From positions 5,215,658 through 5,279,657 of the forward strand of contig JAUPSS010000004.1 of the NCBI GenBank assembly GCA_040285825.1: 64,000 nt of DNA, given 5' to 3'. How positions within the stretch are numbered: the first letter of the stretch is position 1; each line of letters begins with the position of its first letter. This DNA is from Eukaryota sp. TZLM1-RC. Its lineage: Eukaryota; Metamonada: BaSk clade. The translations under genes and the position numbers were made by a program. The notes beneath the pieces are model-generated. The model saw nothing but the letters and a program-made list of their open reading frames with translations, was not told where the DNA came from and made no database searches. This document shows positions 10,715 to 20,089 of the stretch, piece after piece.

Positions 10715-11400
10715 ATTTGTTTAACTGTAAACATTTTATTACTTTACGATCAAAAGTCCATGATGGAGTTAAAGATCAGCTCTATTGTTTGTCTAAGTCT
10801 CACAGAATTGTCTCCTATTTGGAACCATTTCTTTCTCATTTGGTTGATGAGGACACTTTGAATTCTTTTGGTTGTAACAGAGGTGATTTAAAGCTTGAAG
10901 GACTTGATGGGACCACTATCATCACTGATGTGAGATCAACTGATGTGTGTAATAATTCTTTCATACCATTAGCTCAGTCAAAACACAAAAATCCGCTGTC
11001 TGTTTGTTGGCGCCCTAAGGCTTATAATATGATTAGAAAATAAATCAACTTTTCCTCATTGACTTTCCTTTACTACAATAGACTTTAGGCAACATGTTGC
11101 CGAAAATTCTAAAATTGATAAAGATAAAGAAAAGATGGTGTTCTTGAATACTGAATCTGACAATCATTATGTCCTTTGTCCATTTGCTTTTTCCTTACAT
11201 GGTACGCTTGGACCACTTGCTTTCTTGGTCGATTTTGTAGAAATTGTGAAACAACATACAGTAAGAATTTTTGACAAAACGTTTTGGCAGAACAGAATTG
11301 TATTTTCAATTTTTATAGGTGTTGTCCCGTTATTCTCTTCTGCTTTATTATTTCTTGGTCGCTTTTAAGAAGAAAAAACTTCCAGTCAATTTTTTTGACT
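10715..11400 (+). mobile_element. non-LTR element 3' fragment interrupted by a 90-bp insertion
   Basis: The plus strand encodes CKHFITLRSKVHDGVKDQL, an endonuclease core (NRGDLKLEGLDG, then ITDVRSTDVC) and the tail LCPFAFSLHG...FWQNRIVFSIF. The frame is broken only by the short inverted-repeat element at 11005-11094; removing that element and one TGTT copy rejoins the two ORF halves in frame. The zinc-finger region upstream is lost at the head-to-head junction with the 9172-10711 copy. Confidence 0.75.
11005..11094 (+). mobile_element. 90-bp inverted-repeat (MITE-like) element, copy 2
   Basis: The element starts TGTTGGCGCCCTAA and ends TTAGGCAACA, giving imperfect terminal inverted repeats (TGTTG..CCTAA). 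It is flanked by a 4-bp duplication TGTT at 11001-11004 and 11095-11098. It splits a retroelement ORF whose frame is restored when it is removed. About 55 bp are shared with 3064-3148 in inverted orientation. It has no coding capacity. The source transposase is unknown. Confidence 0.75.
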
Positions 11401-11818
11401 GATTTGGGATATGAAAATTTAGAATTTTAGTTTTTGTGTTCAGTTTTTTGAAAGTAATGAGTTAAAAATTAGAGAAATTTTCTTTTAATACCGGTATGTT
11501 TTTTGATTTGTTAACGCTTTTACAACATTGAGACACTTGGAATTGTCATGGTTCAATGCACCATCATTCATTAATGCTCCGTGAGGATAACAATCCACTT
11601 AGTTTTAGCTTGCCATTGTAGATTCAAATATTGCAAAGACTGAGGGGACTGTGTATTAGAAATGGAATTACCTTGATATGACAAAACCTGATGAAAAACT
11701 TCCAACCAGTAAAAAGCACACTTACGCAGATATTTGGACAGATATTTCCACAATGTGTTGGGCTTCTGTAAAAAAATTTAAGTCCAAACAATGATATATC
11801 CAAAACATGAATTTCGAT
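11401..11818. other. intergenic, no gene seen
   Basis: AT-rich spacer between retroelement debris and the 3' end of the MAPEG gene. I find no conserved frame or structured element. Confidence 0.45.
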
Positions 11819-12235
11819 TTAAAACAACGCCACAAAAGCAACAACTATTAACACAATATTAGCAAACCACGAAATCATAAAGAAGTAGCTTCTCGGACTG
11901 GGATTTTGTTCAGTTGCGATCTTGTAGTACAAGGCCATGTGAACAACTCGAGACACAAAAATGATACCAAGTAGCCAAGCAACAACAGTGTTAGTTGCAC
12001 CTGCTAGGATAGCAAAGAACGCACCTCCCAGAATCGTTCCTAAGTTCTCTAACGTGTTCTGATGTGTCCGATATGCTCTAAAGGCAAACTGATCGTGAGT
12101 TTCAATCTTAGGAGGCTGTCCTGGAAGAGCCCCTGTCTTAGCCTTTGCGATAGTAGCTACCATCCATTGTACCACTACGAGGACGAGAAGTAGACCTGTG
12201 AAAAGAAGACTTGTGTGGTATTCGTCTGATATCAT
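11819..12235 (-). CDS. MAPEG-domain membrane protein
   Basis: A 138-residue integral membrane protein with about four hydrophobic segments (roughly residues 8-28, 65-85, 86-105 and 116-137). The family signature R-A-Y-R-T-H-Q-N-T-L-E-N lies between the first two and matches the MAPEG (microsomal glutathione S-transferase/eicosanoid) consensus R-x-x-R-x-H-x-N-x-x-E-N. Family members conjugate or isomerise lipid-derived electrophiles using glutathione, and the length fits. Which MAPEG subtype it is cannot be told from sequence. It is a single exon, and ATG 12235 is the natural start because the first membrane segment begins nine residues later. Confidence 0.8.
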   Translation of the reverse strand: MISDEYHTSLLFTGLLLVLVVVQWMVATIAKAKTGALPGQPPKIETHDQFAFRAYRTHQNTLENLGTILGGAFFAILAGATNTVVAWLLGIIFVSRVVHMALYYKIATEQNPSPRSYFFMISWFANIVLIVVAFVALF

Positions 12236-12744
12236 TTAAACGGAAACAAAAATGATTGAAATCTGCGAGTGGTTAATCCAGTTTTTCAAGGCTTTCACCC
12301 AATAAAATACTTAGTGCATTAAGTGCAGTGGGTGGCACCTAATGGTTGAAATCTCAAACTTTTTTAAATCTAAAACACTGAGTTGATCTATTGTTCGTCC
12401 ATGGCTCATGAATTAATTGTTTATACAAAAATCACAACATCGTTATTTATGCTTCATTTATTGATCGATTAATACCATTGAACCTTAATCTGTAACCAAT
12501 CACTTTTGATTCAAACAGGTTCTCACAGAAGGACCACAAACATGAATGTCTGTTTGATGAAGCAACAATTCATCATGTTGATTCTCAGCAGAAGCAGAGC
12601 ATCGATAGCTTTCAGCTAATGATAATATTAGAAGGTAGATTCAGAAAAATTTAGGTACACCACAATGTGGTTCCAACAGCGAGTAAATGTGAAACACCTA
12701 TGAGAAACATAGCAGAAATGATGTGAACATTAAAAGGCACAGAA
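12236..12744. other. divergent intergenic region, no gene seen
   Basis: The shared upstream region of the MAPEG gene (minus) and the unknown gene at 12745 (plus). No repeats or motif that I can name. Confidence 0.4.
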
Positions 12745-13392
12745 ATGGATCAACATCAATTGAACAGAAGTTTATTAATTAAAAAGACGACTGCGTCTCA
12801 TCATCCTCTTGACACAATGAGCAACACCGACGAGCTGAAGGAACTCACCGATCGGTTAGCTCAATTGTTACCACATGATGCACCCATTCCTTCTTCAGCT
12901 GATCCTCAGCTCCTACATTATTTCCTACTCACACAAACCCAACTTACTATGGTGCATCAGAGTCTTTCAGAGATGAGACAGCAGCTCAATCATGCTTTAT
13001 CATCACCTCATTCCCCACCAGATCCCACTCCACAATGCTCCTGTCAGGATCAACCTCCCAAAGACCTATGCGAGGCATCGACAGACCCCATGCAGCAACC
13101 ATCACCTCCCACCAAAGTCACAGTTACCGTACAAACAGACTCCCTTGACAACCAACCCACTGAGACCACCACCTTCCAACCAATATCCCCAACTCCTCCA
13201 GTGCCACGTCACACACCGTCACCACCGCATTTCACCACCAGATCTCCCTCAAAATCTCCTTCTTCAAATCTACTCACAGTCGGCCCTCTTGAACCCACTG
13301 TACTATGGGAGAAGGAGAATGTGAGGAGTTATCAACAGGAAGATCGATATTTGGATCATTTGAGTGGAAGGAATTTGTCAAAGTTTAGGTAA
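12745..13392 (+). CDS. hypothetical Pro/Thr/Ser-rich protein
   Basis: A 215-residue ORF with no family I recognise. Residues 25-95 (MSNTDELKELTDRLAQLL..., then QTQLTMVHQSLSEMRQQLN) look like amphipathic helices and a short coiled coil. Residues 95-180 are Pro/Thr/Ser-rich and low complexity. The C-terminal 30 residues are charged (WEKENVRSYQQEDRYLDHL). A second ATG at 12817 follows a TCATCATCC stretch and may be the real start, giving 191 residues. Codon use and the absence of stops favour a real gene over chance. Confidence 0.5.
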   Translation: MDQHQLNRSLLIKKTTASHHPLDTMSNTDELKELTDRLAQLLPHDAPIPSSADPQLLHYFLLTQTQLTMVHQSLSEMRQQLNHALSSPHSPPDPTPQCSCQDQPPKDLCEASTDPMQQPSPPTKVTVTVQTDSLDNQPTETTTFQPISPTPPVPRHTPSPPHFTTRSPSKSPSSNLLTVGPLEPTVLWEKENVRSYQQEDRYLDHLSGRNLSKFR

Positions 13393-13615
13393 TTGATTTT
13401 TGTAATTTTTTTGTAATCTAATGTATTTCTTAAATTTTTTTCAGAATTTATCTGTTGTTTGCCTTTGTTATTTTATTTATTTTTTGTTTTATTTAAATTC
13501 AGACGTGCTTTGTATTATTGATGTATAAATTTTATTTCATTTGTTAAATTAAGAATTTTTGAAATAGTTTGGGTCAAAACAAGGTCATTTTTGCTGAGTC
13601 ACTAGTTAATACTAA

Positions 13616-13663
13616 TACCTTCCATTCCAGGAAGGTATGCCACATCAGCATTTGATGTGGTAT
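13616..13663. other. two adjacent perfect hairpins
   Basis: TACCTTCC/GGAAGGTA (13616-13623 and 13630-13637, 6-nt loop) is followed at once by CCACATCA/TGATGTGG (13640-13647 and 13653-13660, 5-nt loop), with extra pairs at the base of the second. They lie about 220 bp after the unknown gene and 210 bp beyond the 3' end of the USP gene. They could be a structured RNA or transcript-end signal, or the footprint of a small element. Confidence 0.5.
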
Positions 13664-13805
13664 AACTTTACCGTCTAAATGCTGCAGAATTAGAAAATTG
13701 TAACATTAATTCCTGCCTTCTTTGTTAGAGTATGTTAGCTTGGTGAAACAATGTTGAGGTTCCCATATGTCATCACTAGAGAGAGATATCAACTATTTCG
13801 GAAAG

Positions 13806-13850
13806 TAAAAAAAAGAAAAAAAAAGAAAAAAAAGAAAAAAAAGAAAAAAT
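13806..13850. repeat. A-rich microsatellite (A7-9G)n
   Basis: Runs of seven to nine A separated by single G, repeated about five times, just beyond the 3' end of the minus-strand USP gene. Read on the transcript strand this is a C-spaced T tract. Confidence 0.85.
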
Positions 13851-13870
13851 CCTTTATACATAATAAACAC

Positions 13871-16693
13871 CTACTCCTCCATACCCAGACCAGCTCCTTC
13901 GCTAGGACTCATTGGCTTTGAATCATCTTTGGTATCCTCAACTGCAAAGCTAAACTCTTCTTCAATAGCCTTCAACTTTATCAAAACTTCCCTATTTCGC
14001 TGTTCAAAAAGCACAACTTCATCACTTATTTTCTTATCCAATCCTTCTAATTGTGATTTGTTGAGGGGATCTATTCTTGAGGGAGCTCCTGCTGGTGGTT
14101 TGTAAGTCACTGCTTCAGCTATAGTGTTCTTGACAACATCTGGGATCTGTAAATTGCTTACTTGCTTCATAACATCGTGATTTAAAAACAAGACAAACCA
14201 ATCTGATTCTCCCAAATATTTACTGCTATGAATAACTTGGCATATAGTAGTTGTGCCCTTATCTAATAAATTTGGAATAGTCTTGCTCCGAGAAAGATTT
14301 AATAAAGAATTGTTGTAACATTTAAACAAGACCACACGTAATGATGATTTGACATGATCCAAAAGGTTCATAGAGACTGATTCAGAAACCTTGCAACTGA
14401 GCTGAAGAGCGGTAGTGAGGTGTGAAATGCATTCCATTGGTCGCTCAGTCAGAACGTCCTCCAAGGCTTGGTGGAAATGGTAAGCCATGTTGGAGAAGGC
14501 GAGGAAAGAACGATAATGTTCGCCCAAGTCTTCAAGATTGGTCAATATTGAGCGTTGATTCCCGAGGACTCTGTCTAATTCTGAGCGTACTCTGATATCT
14601 GAAAGGTCCTTCTCTGGGTATTCTTCAAGCCAAACTTCACGACTAATTACTTGACCAACCATCTCAGAGGCAAGATCACCAAGAGAGAGTAAATAGACAG
14701 GAAGGGAAGAAATGCGGGGGTCAGGGAAACCACCACGTCGTCTAAAGTCATCCCAAGTCTGCTGGACTTCTGTTGACTTCTTCGCCACCAAGTTAACAAA
14801 ATGATGGGAGTCTGGGGGTGCATGACGGTTCTGCCAAGTTTGGATTTCACAATCAAATGCTGCATTATCTTGCTCAACTTCTTGTTGTAAGTGCAGAGGT
14901 ACCATTGCTTCACCATAGAAAGCATGAAAAGCAGCCGGGCGGAGATAAACAAGGAAATAAGCAGAACCTAATGCTTTACCATCGCCAAATGATTCATGTA
15001 GTAATTGAGTCTCATCTGCCCTTGACACGAATTGGTCATTGAATTTATACCAATACCTACTTTCTGGGTTTGGTGGTCTAGGGGCTTCAGTGGTTGATTC
15101 AAAGGTTTGGGTTTGAGTATCACCCTCGAAATGAGATTGAAGGCAATGTCCATTGGGGAAAGCAATGTAGTTCCAGAAATGACCTGATAGACTTGAACCT
15201 TGGTGGACCAGAATTGAAAATAAATGAAAAGTATCACCACTTAAAGGATCGTAGAGACGAGAAATTTGACTTTCTAAATTTTCAACAACTGATCTCCTCT
15301 TGTCACTTTCTGATTTGACAACTGCAGACATCGACTGTAGAGTTTGCAGTGTTGAAAACTCTGTAGGCCTAATATTGACCAAAATTTCAGATGGATTTCT
15401 ACAAAAATTCTCAGCAAGACCTAAAATTTCAAACAGAGAAATCCCCTTTCCTTTATAATTATCCACATCGGACAATGATTTTTGTGCATCAAACAACTGC
15501 CTTTTGAGCTGGTGATGTTGACTGTGAACGTCATCAATTAAACTGATGTAATCACTACGCCATCGGTTTCCTTCAAAACTAAGTGGGAAACCAAACTTAT
15601 CATACCGTTTTATAGTAGAATTACTTTCAAAATTATAAGAATAGCGTTGCAAAGCGAAACAAACAGCCGAGTCTCCAAAACTATCAATCAAAGTTCTAAT
15701 CGTAGGCCTGGAGTGATGAGCTGGCAACACGTAATCAGGAACGACACTGGGATCAGCCTTTGAGTCCATTGCAGATAATAAATCTCCATAATCTAATGGT
15801 AGATTAAGAAAAACAAAAGGTTCAACTGTTTTTGATAAAGTTTTCTGTTGATTATTGGGATCAGTACACTCTACTATGTCAACACTATTACCCCTAAATA
15901 TCTTGGTGACGTCATCGTTTCCCAGGCCTATTTCTAGTAATTCCAATAAACGTAATAAAAACTCGGTTGCATCGTTCTGTTGGCCAGGTATCAGAGCTGA
16001 GAAACCATCGTAAGTGTTGGCAGCTTTAGTAATGGCTTCCGCAAGCTTGGTAGGTGTGTAATAACTTCTATTGGAGAGTCTCAAAAAGGCAAAAGTTCGT
16101 TGGAGTTCAAGAACCACATTGATTGCAGGAAGATCCTTTGAGTTGGTGTAATCATGAGGGGGAGCATATTCAAGAATGGTTTTACGAATGAAATAGACGT
16201 GGTAAAAGGTTTGACATATAGAGGCGAGATAGCAGCTATTACCAACGTTTCTTAAGCCGGCTGGTGTACCCTCCGATCTTCGGCGATGCAGAGGGTTTGG
16301 GTCTTCTTGTGGTGTATGTGACTGTTGCATTGAAGATTCAATAGCCTTTTGAAGTTCAATGTCTTCAGTCTGATCGGCTTGTTGGGCTTGAATGTGGGTT
16401 GAAAGAGAAGCTTTGATTGCCTGTTGAAGCTCTTGATCTTCTGTTTGGTGAGGTGCATTCATATCGTTATAAGGAAAGTAAGTTGAAGGTTGGGAAACTG
16501 GTTGAGCTGTGGATGTAGCAGGAGCTGCTTGAGTGGATACCTGAGATCGTAAAGACTCGATCTCAGTTATGGCCTGATCAAGCGTATTGATTGAAGAATT
16601 AGTTCTCAGAGCAAGATCAACCTCACCCGGAGAGAAACCCATGCTGATAAGTTGTCCATAAAGCTGTTGTTGGGACCATGGTAGGTGTGACAT
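13871..16693 (-). CDS. ubiquitin-specific protease, USP25/28-like
   Basis: A 940-residue cysteine deubiquitinase. Residues 8-48 form a UBA-like helix bundle (MGFSPGEVDLALR). Two ubiquitin-interacting motifs follow (about 84-100, EDQELQQAIKASLS; 108-122, EDIELQKAIESSM). The catalytic domain opens with GLRNVGNSCYLASICQ, giving the nucleophile Cys154, and contains GQQNDATEFLLRLLELL near 237. The His box is GHFWNYIAF (His505), with a downstream FNDQFVSRAD supplying the third triad position. UBA-UIM-UIM-USP order with a long helical C-terminal tail is the layout of USP25/USP28. The family removes ubiquitin from substrates in signalling and DNA-damage responses. It is a single exon; a retroelement tail lies about 110 bp upstream of the start. 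Confidence 0.88.
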   Translation of the reverse strand: MSHLPWSQQQLYGQLISMGFSPGEVDLALRTNSSINTLDQAITEIESLRSQVSTQAAPATSTAQPVSQPSTYFPYNDMNAPHQTEDQELQQAIKASLSTHIQAQQADQTEDIELQKAIESSMQQSHTPQEDPNPLHRRRSEGTPAGLRNVGNSCYLASICQTFYHVYFIRKTILEYAPPHDYTNSKDLPAINVVLELQRTFAFLRLSNRSYYTPTKLAEAITKAANTYDGFSALIPGQQNDATEFLLRLLELLEIGLGNDDVTKIFRGNSVDIVECTDPNNQQKTLSKTVEPFVFLNLPLDYGDLLSAMDSKADPSVVPDYVLPAHHSRPTIRTLIDSFGDSAVCFALQRYSYNFESNSTIKRYDKFGFPLSFEGNRWRSDYISLIDDVHSQHHQLKRQLFDAQKSLSDVDNYKGKGISLFEILGLAENFCRNPSEILVNIRPTEFSTLQTLQSMSAVVKSESDKRRSVVENLESQISRLYDPLSGDTFHLFSILVHQGSSLSGHFWNYIAFPNGHCLQSHFEGDTQTQTFESTTEAPRPPNPESRYWYKFNDQFVSRADETQLLHESFGDGKALGSAYFLVYLRPAAFHAFYGEAMVPLHLQQEVEQDNAAFDCEIQTWQNRHAPPDSHHFVNLVAKKSTEVQQTWDDFRRRGGFPDPRISSLPVYLLSLGDLASEMVGQVISREVWLEEYPEKDLSDIRVRSELDRVLGNQRSILTNLEDLGEHYRSFLAFSNMAYHFHQALEDVLTERPMECISHLTTALQLSCKVSESVSMNLLDHVKSSLRVVLFKCYNNSLLNLSRSKTIPNLLDKGTTTICQVIHSSKYLGESDWFVLFLNHDVMKQVSNLQIPDVVKNTIAEAVTYKPPAGAPSRIDPLNKSQLEGLDKKISDEVVLFEQRNREVLIKLKAIEEEFSFAVEDTKDDSKPMSPSEGAGLGMEE

Positions 16694-16805
16694 TATCTAA
16701 TAGTACAAAGATGAGTGTTTCATTTGATTAATAAAGTGATATCCGAATTAATGATTTTTGAATCTAGATTAATTATTGATCAATTTTAGACTCTGTTATT
16801 ACAAT

Positions 16806-17340
16806 TTGATTCCTTTGGTAAAAGAAGGGCAGATTTAGTAGCTCCAGGGATCGATGGTGTTCTCAATGTTGTAGACATTGTCTCAGTGGATGTTTGCAAA
16901 AATTCTGCTGCTGGTTTAGTGTATTCCGCTGACTCGCCGTTATCTAACGCCGAAAAAAAGAAGATAAAAAAATATGAAGAACCTTTGGCACAGTTAGGTA
17001 GAGTGGACCATGTGAAATATCAGTTTGTGCCGTTTGCAATTTCTCTTTTTGGCAATATTGGACCTTCAGGGTTGCACTTTTTTGAAAATTTCAAAAAAGT
17101 GTTACTGAATAGGTCTGGTAAAACAATGAACTCCACTTTCTGGTTAAATAGAATTGTTTTTTGCATTTTCAAGTCTATTCCAACAATGATTTCAAAGGCA
17201 CTTTTAGCTATTGGTAGAGAATATGAATGTATTGCTGTGAGTAGGTTCAGTAATAGTGACGCTTGTTTGGAGGATATTGAATTCTAGATGGGTTTTTTAT
17301 CTCAATAATTATTCCAGATTTAAAAATAAATAAATTATTT
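16806..17340 (+). mobile_element. 5'-truncated non-LTR element, family B copy 2
   Basis: The open frame (main ORF from 16886) starts at the endonuclease core (GKRRADLVAPGIDG, then VVDIVSVDVC) and runs without a break through FVPFAISLFGNIG and WLNRIVFCIFKSIP to a stop at 17287. It is nearly identical to 51477-51745 of the copy at 50640, so the 5' truncation point is about 16806. A short A/T-rich 3' UTR ends in AAATAAATAAATTATTTTATT. It sits in the USP upstream region. Confidence 0.8.
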
Positions 17341-17345
17341 TATTC

Positions 17346-17650
17346 GAAGTTTTCGTTTGTTCCTTTTGCCTTTTCGATTTTTGGCAACATTGGACAATCC
17401 GCCATGAATTTCATCAATGATTTTGGTAATTTATGTCGTTCAAGTGGTAAGAATTTTGCAGAGAATTTATGGAAAAATCGTATCATTTTCGCTTTGTACA
17501 GAAGTGTTCCCAAGTACTTGAGTTTAATGATGTCCAAGCTGTATAAGGATTCATCAAGAGTTGGCGTGGAGAATTTTGTTTCTTATGTGTTTTAGTTTGT
17601 TTTGTTATGTTTTGTTACTTTTTTTTTAATAAATAAATAAATAAATTTTG
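17346..17650 (+). mobile_element. 5'-truncated non-LTR element tail
   Basis: Encodes only the C-terminal tail motif (FVPFAFSIFGNIG, then LWKNRIIFALYRSVP) and ends in a (TAAA)n-like 3' terminus near 17630. It is a second, diverged family B-like insertion directly after the 16806-17340 copy. Confidence 0.7.
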
Positions 17651-17856
17651 TTTCTTAAAAAAAGTTATTACAATTAATTTGCAGTCATTTGGAATCAACT
17701 CCAGTTGTGATTCGTTAAAGAGTCTTGTAGTAAACCCCATTCCGACTGAACTTACATGTGGATAAAAACACTAATAAAGAACATACTTCGGAAACAACAC
17801 CTAAACCAAATCACAATTGGAGATTTTATTAACAATATACACATGAACAAACCAAA

Positions 17857-18501
17857 CTAAGAGCGAAGAGCTGCCATACGTTTTTGAAGTTCTGCATCGG
17901 CTTCATTGTCTTCTACTTCTTCTTCCTGCGCATGTGCCGGTGTTTTTGAGACAGGTACATGGGTGCTAGACGTAGCATCTGTCAAAATCTCAGTCAGAAC
18001 AGAGTCAAGTTCTTCTTCTGCCTCTGATTCATCACTCATATCCCCAAGAGCGTCATCTAATGTATCCCCAACCATCTCTTCAATGACACCTGCCTTCTCC
18101 ATCTCTTTGGAAAGATGCATCATGGTGTTACTAAGCTCAGGTAGTCGTATTAGATTGGACATTAAAGACATTATTTCAGTAGACTTTCCTACAGCTGAGG
18201 ATAAACGAGCAGTTGCCATATTGGAAGCAAGGTTCATCTCAACAGAGTTTAACTGTGCTCGAGCCGTCCAGAACCTCTCCTTGGCTTTTCTAGAGTTCAC
18301 GAGTTCTTTGGCTAACAGTTTGGCGGATGACATGCGGCCTTCCTTGGCTGCTTGTTTAATAGAATTTTGGGTTCGCTTCTCTTGCATCTCTATGCGCCGT
18401 ATTTGACGTTCAAGGCCACGTTTTTCTGACCTAATTTGTTTGCGCCATTCCTTAGCCTGTTCCTCTGGGTCTGGTCGTTTTCCAAAGATTCTAGCAAGCA
18501 T
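17857..18501 (-). CDS. VPS24: ESCRT-III subunit Vps24/CHMP3
   Basis: A 214-residue Snf7-family protein. The basic N-terminal helices (KEWRKQIRSEKRGLERQIRR, residues 17-36), the hairpin, the conserved AKELVNSRKAKERF and the LSKEMEKAGVIEEMVGDTLD stretch near 130-150 match CHMP3/Vps24. The acidic C-terminal tail ends in a MIM1-like helix, LQKRMAALRS, almost the same as the RLATLRS end of animal CHMP3. Vps24 caps Snf7 polymers and recruits Vps2/Vps4 during multivesicular body formation, cytokinesis and membrane repair. Net charge runs from basic N-terminus to acidic C-terminus, as expected. It is a single exon. CHMP2 is the nearest alternative but fits less well. Confidence 0.9.
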   Translation of the reverse strand: MLARIFGKRPDPEEQAKEWRKQIRSEKRGLERQIRRIEMQEKRTQNSIKQAAKEGRMSSAKLLAKELVNSRKAKERFWTARAQLNSVEMNLASNMATARLSSAVGKSTEIMSLMSNLIRLPELSNTMMHLSKEMEKAGVIEEMVGDTLDDALGDMSDESEAEEELDSVLTEILTDATSSTHVPVSKTPAHAQEEEVEDNEADAELQKRMAALRS

Positions 18502-18599
18502 ATGTGCGGGAAGAGTTTATGTGAAAGTTGTGGTTGGAGAAGGGGGGAAATAAAATAATTTGAAATTACACAAAACCAATATCTGCAATGTATTAATTT

Positions 18600-19262
18600 A
18601 TTGAATTTGCACACTTGATTAAATTAAATCATAACTAATGGGACGACTATCATTAAACCAAGATTTCCTCTACAAAATCTTGATTTGCTTGCTGTCTAGC
18701 TAAAGCTTCTCTAATTCGATTGAAAAACCGCGGTAATCTATTAATAATGGCAAATTGAATCCGTGAACGCCATAAAAAAATATCAAATCTTTTCATTGTT
18801 TTTTCTTTAACCATTTTTTGGAAGTCATCCAAAAAAGTTTCTGCTTCAACTGATAATCTTCCATTTATCGAAAATGGAAAAGCAATAAAAAACAGCTGTG
18901 TATTTCTATCGATATTTGCATCTTCAATTTCTTTATCATATTTTCTATGTTTTTCTTTTGCTTTAAAATCCAGAGCAGCCACAGGATTAAGTTTCCTTCT
19001 GTGAACCAAAGTATCGTTTGCAACATTACATGAGACAAAGTCAACAATAGCTTCAGAATTATCAATCCAATCACAGTATACATCACCTCTATCATCAGAA
19101 CCAAAATTATTCAGAGAAAGTGTTTCTTTCAGCAGGGGCTCTTTGATACACGATATCCTTGCAGTTTGTGCCATATTGAAAACAGTGTCTCTAACAGCAT
19201 CATGTAATGAAGAACGATAAGTTATCAATTTAGAGCAATTTAGAGCATGGCGCAAAGTGAGT
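18600..19262 (-). mobile_element. 5'-truncated non-LTR element, family A copy 2
   Basis: A 200-residue intact minus-strand frame from RHALNCSKLITYRSSL through the endonuclease-like core (DDRGDVYCDW; AIVDFVSC) to a stop near 18653, then the short 3' UTR type ending in ...GCAAATTCAATAAATTAAT. This is the best-preserved C-terminus of family A. Truncation falls at about 19262. Confidence 0.8.
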
Positions 19263-19319
19263 TGAGGTGAATCAATATCTTAAATTGTCAAAGATTGTTA
19301 GTTCCCAATTGCAGTCCAT

Positions 19320-19683
19320 ATGTGAATGAGTTATCTTGTGAACTCGATAGATGGGCACCATAAATCTGGACCGAATGTTTTCCCCAATCAATTCAAGAAA
19401 TTCCAAACCGATCTCTTTTTAATTTGCAGTTTTGCTGTAAAAAGCTTCAACAAAAATTGTCAAAGATTTTTGAAAGCTTGGATTTTGATGTTAGACTTGG
19501 CTTGGCCAAGAAAAAGAATCCCGCTTTTGCAAATCTTTTACAAGATATGTGTGACAGTACTTCTTCTGCCTTAGTAACAACCTTTCCTAAAGTTGATGGA
19601 ACTCTCTTAACTGATTCTGGCTGGACTTTGAATAAGACACTTCCCTTCTTTTTTTGGCCTGATAATTTGCCTCATAATTGAAT
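19320..19683 (+). mobile_element. internal fragment of non-LTR element (connector region)
   Basis: Frame-shifted remains of the helical connector between RT and zinc segment: ECFPQSIQEIPNRSLFNLQ, then DVRLGLAKKKNPAFANLL, then FFFWPDNLP. It matches the same segments in the copies at 50640 and 49130. It lies head-to-head with family A copy 2. Confidence 0.65.
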
Positions 19684-20089
19684 ATAAAAATATTTTCAGA
19701 AAATTACAATTACTACAATGAAAGACCTGAGGCGATCCGGAGACCATGTAGATAAGTGTTTTTCCATGTATTGCGTACCTGTACGCGTATTGTGATGTTG
19801 CTGCTTTAACTATCATTTGATCATGATATTATATAGTGACGGATCCAAAGTATGCTTAACGTCTATCAAGATTGCATGAATTGGTCAAAAGCCAGAAGTG
19901 CGTTTTGATAAAAATTCTCAGTAAACATCACTCTTATTTAGGATTTATTCCAAGAATGCAAACAAGATTACTATAAACAACAACAATGCAGAGCAATATT
20001 CTAGATAAGTGATCACTGACAAAATGAAGGTAGATTCTCACTATTTACGGGTTCATGAGCACGTACATTGTGAAACTCAGTGATACTTA

